A stretch of DNA of 64,000 nt, taken from positions 1-64,000 of the forward strand of contig CAJNOI010000085.1 of the NCBI GenBank assembly GCA_905250115.1, read 5' to 3'. Every line of letters starts with the position of its first letter. Position 1 is the first letter of the stretch. Shown in pieces: positions 33,586-44,200 of this stretch. The translations under genes were made by a program, and so were the position numbers. The notes under the pieces are model-generated. The model ran no database searches. It saw only the letters and a list, made by a program, of their open reading frames with translations, and was not told where the DNA came from. Source of the DNA: Adineta steineri (Eukaryota > Rotifera > Eurotatoria > Adinetida > Adinetidae).

Positions 33586-36500
33586 TTATGTAAAAACATC
33601 TACACTATATCTACTAGTACAGATTTTCTCAAAAATCTCTGCTGCTTTTGTTTCATCACATTGTTTATATTCTTCGATGATCTTAATAAAACATGTTTTC
33701 ATCCCTCCAGAAAGTTTCGTTGCACTTCCACAAGTATAAAAGCGTGCACCTTCTGAATAAAGTTTTGTGATAAATGTTCGATCTTCCCAAACTAAATCCT
33801 GAACATATTTTTTTCCATCATTTGATTCTCGAGAAAAAATAGATTTCACTTGTATAGCACCAATTTTTGACCATTTTTCAAGTTCATCCGAATATAAGAA
33901 ATCTTTCTGTGATCGACATCCAAAGTATAAAATAGTAGGACCAACTTCTCTACCACACACCATCTGTGCTGCTCGTTCTTGAATAAAACCACGAAATGGT
34001 GAAATTCCAGTTCCAGCAGCAAACATAACTATTGGTACTGTAGTATCCACAGGTAGATGAAAATTTACATTACTTGCTCGAACGCTGCAACTGAGACGAT
34101 CACCTGTTTTTAGACTTGCAAGATAATTGGAGGCAACACCATAGTATCGTCCATGTCCACTTATTGCTGGTGCATCAAGTATATCAATGGTAAGTGTCAC
34201 TGCTTCAGAATTCCATAGAGGTGATGAAGAAATACTATATTGACGAACACGAAGTGATGGTAACATACGAAGATACTGTGGAAATGATAGATCACATGAA
34301 GGATATAGTTCAAGAATATCAAGTGTACTAAGACGCTTATTGAGAATCTCCGCTTGATATGCATCACCACCAAGACTTTCAAGTTGTGTTTTTTCCTTTT
34401 CGTCATTGCACAATGTAGCAAGTGTTTCTACTTGTTTTCGACTAATTGGTTGAGTCAATTCGACATAACCAGTTAGAATTTCAGATGCACTCACTGGATA
34501 ACCAGTTGGAAGAAAAGTTTCTGTTGTTGAAAGAATTTTAATTTGTGTATCTGCAGATAGATCAAAACGCTTGAAAACTCGTTGAACAACTTCAGCTGGA
34601 TTAGTTGGTAATATAGCGAGATAGTCTCCTGTACGATAGGTTTGTCCTTTTGGTAGTTCAATTTCGATATGTCGTTTTGCAGGTCCTAATTCGCTTGCTT
34701 CAACAAGTAATTTATTATCTTTAACAATTCCGACATCAGTTATTTGTCCAAGATTTCTTGTTGAATTAACAATTTCAATTGAAAGTTTTTCTTGACTAAT
34801 AACATTTTGAAAACCAAGAGTTTTACGTAACACTTGAAAAAGATTTTCTTTCCAAGCTTCAAATTCACCAAAAAAATCACCTGCAGCATCACCAACTCCA
34901 CGTTTGATAATTCTTGTTCCACCAGCTTTTTCAATCATATCATCGATATAAGTTGGAATCTTTTGATATGTAGTTACCCAATCATGATGACCTGCTCCAA
35001 ATACTGCATAATTAATTTTCAGTTCTGGTTTTGATTCGAGATAAGCAACAAATTGTTTAGCATTATCACAGGGTTTACCTTCGTATGATGCAGTAACTAT
35101 AATTATAGGTCGATCACAAGGAAGAGATCCAATAGCAGAATCAAGTGTTGCAATTGTAGCATTGAATCCATTAATAGGTGCTTCCGAAGCTAAAATTCCT
35201 GCAAACGATTCACATGAACCAGAGTTACTACCAAAAAGAATGGACATTGGTTTAAGATTATTTGTTTCGAGTAATTGTGTATCAATAGGTATCTTTTCAG
35301 ATTGTTTAATGTTCATGTTTAATGCAGTTTTAGCTCGGTGACGTGGTCGAACTCTCATTTTAAGACCTTCAGGTTTGATTGTTAACGTTTGTTTAACACG
35401 AAGATCATAAGAAGGATCAACAAATTCAATATTAAAATGTTTAAGAATGAGTGCAACGGCAAGAACACTTTCTTGCATAGCAAAAGAACGACCAATACAA
35501 CCACGTTGACCATTTCCAAAAGGTTTCCATGCATTTGGTGGTAAGTTTTCGAATCCTCCATCGAGCATTCGTTCAGGTAGAAATTCTTCTGGACGATCCC
35601 ATACTTTAGGATCACGATGTAATTGTGGCAATAAGACTAATAATCTCTCATTGTTAGTAACTTCATAACCACCAGGTAAAACTGTTTTGTCTTCTTTTAA
35701 TCGCAGGCCGAATGCTGGTGCTGTAGGCTGTAATCGAAGCGTTTCTTTGAGTACTGCATCGATATATTTTAATTTAGGAAGAGTGTCAATAGTAATTTCA
35801 TCGTACTGATCAGCTTCTGCTTGTACTTTTTGTAAGACATGTGGATTTTTTAGAAGATAATAAAATGTAAATGAAAGAAGTCCCGAAGTTGTTTCATGTC
35901 CTGCAATCAAAAAAGTGACCATTTGATAACGAATATTTTCATCGGACAAGTGATAGCCAGTATCTGGATCTTTTCCTTTGATCATTCGATTGAGCAAATC
36001 ATTGATATCATTTGGATGTTCTCGTCTTTGTTGTACGATTTCATCACATAATTTATGAATATATGCAATATCATCGTTATATTGTTTCGCTGTTCCACGC
36101 ATAAGTGTATTTTGTAAAGGTAATCGTCGGGCACGATTGCCACTTTCACTTAGAATATTGACCATAGCATCAACGAAATGATGCATTTTGTTTTGATAAA
36201 AACTATTAAATCGATAATCGAAACTACAAAGTGCAATTGTATCTAAAGTTAAGCGTGTAAAATTGTCGCAAACATCAATTTCTTCTCCAGCATAACGTTC
36301 CCATCGTAAAATTAATTGAGTAGCAATATCCATCATTTCTGGAAACATACCTCGGATTGCATTCGGTCCAAAAGCAGGAAGAAGAATCTTGTGTGCAAGT
36401 TTCCAATTTGGTTCTGATGTATGAGCAGTAAACAGTCCATCTCCTGTAAGAGCTCGTAGTTCTATTAACGGTTTGCCAAGGTCTTTATCAAATTTTGATT

Positions 36501-36690
36501 CATCACAGAGGAAATTGATAATTTCTTGGCTTGAAACTATTACAAGATTTTTGCCTAATATAGTTAGACGATATATATCACCATATAGTTTATGAAGTCT
36601 TTGAAGTGATCCCAGAGTGTATGTAGAATCTATTTCATTGAGATTTCCAATGAAAAAGGTTCCTGGAGGTTGTGGAATTGGTGTGCTCAT
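33586..36690 (-). CDS. Self-sufficient cytochrome P450-reductase fusion (CYP102/CYP505-like)
   Basis: Intronless gene of 1034 residues from ATG 36690, about the length of P450 BM3 (near 1050). The P450 part (about 1-450) has the I-helix AGHETTS (near 261), KETLR ExxR (near 314) and the haem-binding FGNGQRGCIGRSFA with its ligand Cys (near 391-404). The FMN flavodoxin-like domain begins SILFGSNSGSCESFAG (near 479). The FAD domain has RQYSISSSPLW (near 815) and the NADPH domain has AAGTGISPFRGF (near 890); the protein ends RYSVDVF. All cofactor sites look intact. Such enzymes hydroxylate fatty acids near the chain end using NADPH in one polypeptide. They are known from bacteria (CYP102) and fungi (CYP505), whereas animal P450s use a separate membrane reductase, so horizontal acquisition is likely (inference). 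No N-terminal membrane anchor is present, consistent with a soluble enzyme. Confidence 0.95.
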   Translation of the reverse strand: MSTPIPQPPGTFFIGNLNEIDSTYTLGSLQRLHKLYGDIYRLTILGKNLVIVSSQEIINFLCDESKFDKDLGKPLIELRALTGDGLFTAHTSEPNWKLAHKILLPAFGPNAIRGMFPEMMDIATQLILRWERYAGEEIDVCDNFTRLTLDTIALCSFDYRFNSFYQNKMHHFVDAMVNILSESGNRARRLPLQNTLMRGTAKQYNDDIAYIHKLCDEIVQQRREHPNDINDLLNRMIKGKDPDTGYHLSDENIRYQMVTFLIAGHETTSGLLSFTFYYLLKNPHVLQKVQAEADQYDEITIDTLPKLKYIDAVLKETLRLQPTAPAFGLRLKEDKTVLPGGYEVTNNERLLVLLPQLHRDPKVWDRPEEFLPERMLDGGFENLPPNAWKPFGNGQRGCIGRSFAMQESVLAVALILKHFNIEFVDPSYDLRVKQTLTIKPEGLKMRVRPRHRAKTALNMNIKQSEKIPIDTQLLETNNLKPMSILFGSNSGSCESFAGILASEAPINGFNATIATLDSAIGSLPCDRPIIIVTASYEGKPCDNAKQFVAYLESKPELKINYAVFGAGHHDWVTTYQKIPTYIDDMIEKAGGTRIIKRGVGDAAGDFFGEFEAWKENLFQVLRKTLGFQNVISQEKLSIEIVNSTRNLGQITDVGIVKDNKLLVEASELGPAKRHIEIELPKGQTYRTGDYLAILPTNPAEVVQRVFKRFDLSADTQIKILSTTETFLPTGYPVSASEILTGYVELTQPISRKQVETLATLCNDEKEKTQLESLGGDAYQAEILNKRLSTLDILELYPSCDLSFPQYLRMLPSLRVRQYSISSSPLWNSEAVTLTIDILDAPAISGHGRYYGVASNYLASLKTGDRLSCSVRASNVNFHLPVDTTVPIVMFAAGTGISPFRGFIQERAAQMVCGREVGPTILYFGCRSQKDFLYSDELEKWSKIGAIQVKSIFSRESNDGKKYVQDLVWEDRTFITKLYSEGARFYTCGSATKLSGGMKTCFIKIIEEYKQCDETKAAEIFEKICTSRYSVDVFT

Positions 36691-37688
36691 GTTGTTTGAA
36701 AATAATTTTGCTTGATAATGTGTAATCTAGGATAAAAGAAAAATAATAAGAATTTAAAGAAAGATGAACCAGTCGGTGTGTAATGTAATAACTGATATTA
36801 ATAGTATATTTGCAACATTCTTCTAACACTTCAAGACGTATAAATGAACGCACTTCAATAAAAATAAATTCTGCAGTAATTCAATATAACGCTTACTGAA
36901 TCTTCTAACAAACAAGTTATCGTTGATAATAAAAACTTCTTGTTTTTTTCTTTTCTCTGTGCATGGTCACATACGTTGTCGTTTGCTTTTATACTCATTC
37001 TTACCATCAAGATTGTTACCTAGCGCACTTTGCGCATACAAAGTACGTGCCTCCTGTATGATAAATAAAAGTTGCGTACGTACGCGAATGACGATAAAAA
37101 AAGTACGATCATGATTTTTTTTCGTTTCTTTTTTTATGTTGCATATTTTTAATTTATAAACTATTGAGGATTCATTTCTCATCAGTACTCGTTTTACGAT
37201 CGTATTTTTTTTTTGCTTTTTTAATTCGAGATGAATGACTTAATATTTTATTGATCTTTCCAATCATCACATTCACATATAGAAACACTCAATTATCTTT
37301 TCAAATTTGGTAGTGTCAACAATTGATTTATGAGTCGAAAATTAATTCTTGTTTTGAGATGTATTTATTAATAATCAATTAAAATAATATACTAATTATA
37401 ACTTAGAGAAAATTACTTTTGCCTTATTATTTATTTTGATTTTAATTTTAATCTCTATTTAATTTCTGTTATGAAATTATCTTTAAACGTTATGTCAAAA
37501 TAATTTTACATTTTTATTGTATTCTATTCTCTAATGAATATATAATAAATATAGGCAGAAAACTAACACTGTTAATTGTTTAATATAAAATATATTCTTT
37601 CTCAATCGATTTGATATTGGTTAAGGAAAGTTAATTGATTTTGGTAGAGGTTATTCATACTCTTCCTTTATTTATTAAAAACAATTTT
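36691..37688. other. Intergenic upstream of the P450 fusion gene
   Basis: No gene was recognised. It contains a less AT-rich patch at about 37000-37090 with a GCGCACTTTGCGC palindrome and a perfect 12-base palindrome GCGTACGTACGC (37074-37085), possibly regulatory. Beyond about 37200 it is plain AT-rich DNA up to the assembly gap. Confidence 0.45.
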
Positions 37689-37698
37689 NNNNNNNNNN
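37689..37698. other. Assembly gap (10 N)
   Basis: A run of exactly ten N. Linkage of sequence left and right of this point depends on scaffolding, and the true gap size may differ. Confidence 0.99.
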
Positions 37699-38007
37699 AG
37701 TCGACGTTCATGATAATTGTGAAATGAAACGAGATGGGCTTACATCGATGATATCGTTGATGCTGTAATCGTTGCACTCTAACGACCATTAGGTTATGAA
37801 ACTATCAAAGTGTGCTATGGAACTCATATTCAATAGAATAAATTCATAGATCAAATGCACCAAGTATCGCATCGACATATTCGTGTGCAAATGAAAAAAG
37901 CGTATCGAACAAAATCGTTGATTACTTATTGTGGTAATACGAAAGCACGTCAATTACTTGATTTCGTCCCGATGACAGATGTATCTGAAGGAGTTACAAA
38001 GACTTGA
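37699..38007 (+). pseudogene. Decayed NAD-dependent epimerase (UDP-glucuronate epimerase-like) C-terminal fragment
   Basis: A plus-strand frame reads RWAYIDDIVDAVIVAL, stop, RPLGYETIKVCYGTHIQ, stop, then ends in LLDFVPMTDVSEGVTKT followed by TGA at 38005-38007. The pattern (R-x-x-x-Y-I-D-D-I-V-D, GYE-x-I, ..F.P.T...EG) is the C-terminal part of extended SDR epimerases of the UDP-glucuronate 4-epimerase or GDP-mannose dehydratase kind. Two in-frame stops and loss of the Rossmann half (cut off by, or lost in, the gap) make it a pseudogene. The 238 bp between it and the next gene shows nothing. Confidence 0.65.
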
Positions 38008-38245
38008 CTTTGGTCTTAACAAGTATATAATGCTAATAAAATCATATTATAGTAACAGAGGAATATACTTGTTTAGTTTATTCTATCAACACTGTTGTGA
38101 GTTTTATCTTTCTTCCCTCATATAACTTCATCATCAGGTTGTTACAAATAAAAAGCTATAATTGAATCATATAATTTATTAAGAATATGAAAAAAAAGCA
38201 AAATCACACAATTAATATAAGGCTAAGTAGTACAAATTGATGAGT

Positions 38246-41200
38246 TCACAAATAATCAACCATAATCTTGACACTTATCTCACGAGCAAGAATTTCCGAA
38301 AAACGTTCAACCAATGCATCACTTGTTGTACTGTTTGCAGCGATGTTACTAAATACCGTTTGAAGATCAGCACCTGTCGATGCAGAATAAGCTCGACCAC
38401 CACCTACTGATGCCATGTTTTTAAGTAATTGTTCTTCTGGACTTCCTTTAGCGATACCAGAGCCGAAACCAACTGTATGACAGACAAAATTGTGATAAGT
38501 TCCAAATTGCTGTTTCAGTTGACGTAGGAGTCCTGTAGGATCACCGCTACTACAATCACCACCGTCTGACATGAAAATCATTACAACCGATGACGCTGTT
38601 GTATCAGCTGTGATTGCGCTTCTTGCTTGATTTAAACCAGCACAGTAATTCGTTCCACCTTCCTTCATTGTTAGAGTACGAGGCGTGTTACTAAGTCTTT
38701 GTTGTTGATAGATAGTGCGTGCGCTATCATTAAATTGTACAGCAGTAAAATGGTCATCTCCACCTTGGTCATCATTCCGTCGTGTTAAAAACGTTTGATA
38801 TGCATTTTGTAATGCGTGCCATTCATCACGCATTGAACCTGATTCATCGAGAACAAAGACGAAATGAAATGATCGAGTTTCTTGTTGCTTATCGTCAAAT
38901 AATTTTATAGTAGTAAATGCTTTGCCTGTCTCATCTTTCTTAGCATCATAGTAGGCCGCAAAAGCTCGTTGCATTTTAGCTGTTGCGTTTGGTTTAATAC
39001 AACAAAACATTAAGTCGATCTCAGCATCTTTCTTCAATAGACGTTCACAGATATTTTTCACAGTATGTGTTTCTACTCCCTACAAAAAAACAAGAATATA
39101 TGTTTCTAGGAAAAGTATTCTATACAAACAATTAAAATCTTACTTGAGGATATTTATCAATAGCAAGATTATCATTTAATTCTGGTCCGTGACCAGGTGC
39201 GTCAGTAATAAGCACAATGAAACGTGCATTGGTATTACTCCAGTTTTTTAACGTTAAACATTGATCCAATGCACTAAGTACATCTTCTGGTAGATCATCA
39301 CCACCTCCTGCTTTTAATGAATTCAAAAACGTAATAACCGTGGAAATATTATCGGTAAAATCTTGCGTAAAAAATTGTGGTCGATCATTCTTATCGCGAT
39401 AACCAACAATAGCAAAACGTAATTTTAATTTCAAAGATGGATATTCTTTTTCAATCAGCTTAGTTATACCTTCGATGATGATTCTCATCTGTTCTTTAGC
39501 TGCCATTAACCAACGAGACATACTACCAGTACAATCGAGACAAAAACATATATCAACAGTCATATTCGACGGTGGTTGACCACTATTTACTAACATGAGT
39601 TCACGTTGACCAGCCAATTCTTGAATCATTTCACTAAAGACTTTCTTAGATTTGATATCATCGAATAGATTATCAGTCGATATATTAATATTCGTAGTAT
39701 TATTCTCTGTTGTATTTATATTTGGTGGCCATTCTAATGAGAACAATTGTGTATCTTGTTCAAATAGAGATCGCAAAGCTTTCGGTAATCCATAAGGTGT
39801 TGCACATTGTAAATATCGTTTATAGACTGATTTAAAATTAGTTTGATCAATACCAACAGCCATTGCAATAATATCAATGCCATGATCTTCGGCACGTTGT
39901 TGTACCATAGATAACCGGCTTCCACAATTACTATAACCATCTGTTAGAATAAAAATCTTTTTTTCTCCTCGTACTGAACATTGAGCTAGTAGATCGATAG
40001 CAGCTTCAAGAGCATCTGCATCTTTCGTATCATCATCTTGATCGAAACGTAATTCCTGTATAAGTGCATAAATACATGCTGCATCCCATCCTTGCTCATT
40101 TGTCTTTATTAATCGAACCGAGCGACCAAAAACAATAATACCAAAGTTATCTAGATTGATTTTACGTAAAGCAGCAATAAGTACAACAATAGCATCCATC
40201 AATCCAATACTCAGAGTACCAAACATAGACGTTGAAACATCAACTACAAGACACATCATATGTTCGCGTTTTCCTCCAGCTAACTTAGCACTAAAAATTT
40301 TTTTGTAACTCCATTCAGTGGTCATTGCTTTAATAAGACCAGGAAGATATAGTGATGATCCGCGAAGAGCTGCGCGACGACGTGTAAATTTATTCAGTGG
40401 AAAAACAAGATCACCAAATACGGTAGATAGATCATCGATTAAACCAGAAAAACGGTATTCATCAGCAATCCATTTCTTTTCGATTTCTTGTATTGTCAAT
40501 GTTGTTTTCAACGAATGATAGTATTGACGTAATTGATCGACTGCATGCGTCGCATAATCAGTATATTCATTTGATCGAGATAAATAACTCAATAATTCCG
40601 AACGAATCTAAAAGAACGAAATTAAAAATAAGAATTTGTAGAAGCAAATTTCTTCTTTTTTCCCTAATGATCATTTAGTTTACCTGAGATAAGTTTGGAA
40701 TACTCGCTGTTGGACTACTAATTGTGTATGATGCTGGATTTGCTGCTGTATATATTTGCTTGCCACTGTGTGTCTCTGAAATAAATGAAACATCTTTCTT
40801 ATCAGGTATTTTAATGTTAATGGTTGGCGATAACGTTGTTTGTGTTGTTGTAGATGATGATGGTTTCAAACAAGCTTTAATCATCTCATGCATAAGTTGA
40901 GGAACTGTAGATGATAGTTCACCAATATTATTCGCTTTAAGTACACAACTTTGTGCTTGTTTTAAACCTTTGAGTAATACTTGACTACTATTCTGATCTG
41001 CTGTTTCAATAAACATAAAACCAAGATCGATTTTATAAGTATTGATCGTTTGAGAATAACTTTTATCATCACGTTCTTGTGTTAGACCATCAGTAATCAT
41101 AAGAACAAGACGATGTACCAGATTATTTGGTGGTTTTCCCGATTTATCAATAGGAAATACTCGATCGATAATACGTAATAAACCTGTAGCAGGATAAGTT

Positions 41201-44200
41201 CCTTCGTCAAATGTTAATGCTTCAAGAACATACTGTCCATCTTGGTTTGTATATAGATCATCAAAGTTTTTCAATATTTTTTGATTTGTTCGTGTGCCAA
41301 AACGTGCAACGGCAAATTTACTTTCTAACTTACGTAATAACTCCATAATAACAACAAGAGCTTCGTAAATAGCATTTCTATGAATACTCATAGAACCCGA
41401 ATTATCAATAATAATACACCAATGTATTTGATGTTGATCAAGTATATTCAAATTAGTCATTAATTTTTCCCAGTGTGATCGAAATCCTTGTACGATAAGA
41501 TCTATCATTCGAGCAATAGATGGTGCCTCAACTAACAATTCATACGTCCATCGTTCATGTTTCTCACTTGGTCGGAGAGCTGCACGATTATCTAGCTTTC
41601 CTTCAGGAACAGCCGAAGCTACTTTAGAACCTGCTTTTTCATACATATCAACTAGATTCGGTTGTTTTTGTAAATGTTCTTGCATAGCTTTCATTTGTAA
41701 ATCAATATTGATCTCGTGCATAGGCGATGAATCCATATCAGATGGTAACATATCGGTCGACATTGTTCCGCCACTAGTTGATATTGCGTTCATTTTACCT
41801 GTATTTTGTTGTAACATATTATTAGCTAAGTTCGATATGCTTGTTTGAAGATTCGTATTGCCACTTGATATATTCGTCTTTTTCGGTTTCATCTGTTGAG
41901 TCTTTTTGGCTAATTTCAGAGCATCTGCAATTTGCTGATCATTGCTTGCTGTCATTGCATTTTGCCAATCGTCGAATGACATTGATGGATCATTATGTTC
42001 ATTATTGTTGGTCAATGGCATCAATGCACTATTTTGTTCAATAGATTCTGGTGGTGAATTGATTTGTGGAAGAATATCAAGTCTTGTCTTTTTTGATGAT
42101 TTACCTTTAGGAGCCACAGATTGGGAAGGCAAATTAAAATCGACTTTAATTCGACTTATGTCGAGATTCAATTGACGAAGAGTATTGCGAATAACTGGAT
42201 ATTTTTCGAGAGATAACGATAGTAAGCACTTTTCAAGTTGTGTTAATTCTTTGATAAGAAATTGAACACCAACATTTGCAAAATTGGGTTCGAGGATTTT
42301 TCGAACTACAACAAGATTACGTAATAAATGGAGACCATGTTGAACAATATCGTGACCAGCTTGGATATGTTGAGAATTATTTGAATTCGATCGATAATGA
42401 ACAAGAACATTGAACGTTGTGAATGTAGCGTACCATTGAGTGATTTGTGACAAAGTAGTATTTAGTGTAGTATCGACAATATAATGAATTGTATCAGCTT
42501 CAGAAAAACCATTCGATGGTTGTTTAATATGTTTGATATAATTTACTACGAATGCTTCCATATTTGCTAGTATTTCTTCAGAATATGGACAGACAATTGA
42601 TTTCATTCTTGTGAGTGTTGGTGGAGTCGTCGATTGTGTAATCGTTGTTGGTAGTTGAACGATGGCGTTTGAAGTCTGTTGAGTATCGATAGACTTGGTA
42701 ACACTTTCACGGATCGCCATCAACACTGGTGGTACCTTGGTTGATGATGAATTGGATGGATTAATAACGAATTCTTCTCGAGTATTTTGGCGACATTGCG
42801 CAAGCATACACAGAGCAGAAGCCAAGTTTGTAGTATAAAGCTGTTGACATAGAGGAATATTTCTGGTTATTAGTAGACCAGGAAATGAAGTTAATATAGA
42901 TGAAATAGCAGTGAATAATCTATGTAATTTTTTACAATTTATATCGAATAATGTCAACCATGATGGAACAATATTGTCAAAAAGAATATATTGAGTTTCA
43001 TCATCGGGCGTTGAACACGATGATAGACGTTGTAAAATCAAATAAGCATCAATTTTTGGTTGAAGATCTAGTGGAGTAAATGGACGAACTTGTTCGAAAA
43101 AGACAGTAGGAGATGTTGATGTTTGTAATGATAATTGACGAATTAAGTATTCGTTTTTATTGAGTAATTTTAATTCATCATCCGTTGATACAAGACGATA
43201 TAGTTGTAAAATTGTTTCAGCTTTATTTTCTTCAGTTTGATCATTTTTCAATGTTTCGGTCAGATGAATAACTTCTTTATGAAAACCCAAAGCATCTGCA
43301 AAACTAAGCATTGCTTCCCATGTAGGTGTAGAATACAGGTGTTTGTATAATTCTCGAATTGAATACCAATTCCGTTCCGGATTAAGAATATTGATAAGAA
43401 AAAGAATTTCAATAACAACAGACGCTACTGTTCTATCTTTCTCATTTACATTACACAGTAGAGTACAAGCATATTCAATTACCTTCCGGACAGAATTCCA
43501 TTGATTATGAGTGAGTGAAAGAAGCTGACCAAGTATATCACAATACGGCTTGATATGTTCTGCACGGATGGGCGGATTTTGGAAATTATCAGTTAATGTT
43601 CGTCGGAATTGGCACATTTCTGAAATGAGTCGTTGAGGTGGCGGATAAGGAAGAGAAGAAATGCTTCGAAGTGCGTCATAAATAGAGGTGTAACTGGTTT
43701 TGGTAAAAACTTTCAAGATAGATTGTAACGGTTGTGATGGTTCGAGGCGTGCAAGGACTAATTCTGTCAGTTCTATTAGATCACCAAGTTGCGGCTTTTG
43801 CTTGCCTAACACACGTGTAAAAATAGGAATAAATTCTTTAAAATTATCGAATAGTGGAATAAAAATAGTCGCTTTAATCTTTATATCCATTGTATCCCAT
43901 GATTTATGCATATTCTCCACTGCTTCGAGTAATGATCTTTGTATAATATCTGTATTTTGTTGTCTAACAATTATCAAGTATAAATCGAGTAATGCTTGCC
44001 AATCATTTTTTATCAATCGAATCAGTATTGCTCGAGTATGTTCATTTATATGTAAAAAGAGTAGTGTCCATTTCAAATCGAATAGATTAGTTGAAGTTTG
44101 AATTAATTCCCTGAAAGTACTTGCTGATGGTATTAGTGTTGACAATTGTTTTTCTATATTAATTGTTGAAGAAGGTTGAACAATCTGATGAATGAATTTA

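Noticed and set aside
33586..36690. P450 fusion as bacterial contamination
   Set aside because: On its 3' side it is contiguous with AT-rich animal-type DNA without a gap, and its base composition matches neighbouring genes; there are no bacterial ribosome sites or operon partners.
43700..44101. 133-codon plus-strand frame opposite the giant gene
   Set aside because: Mirror-strand shadow of a strongly supported coding exon; no domain and no splice signals.
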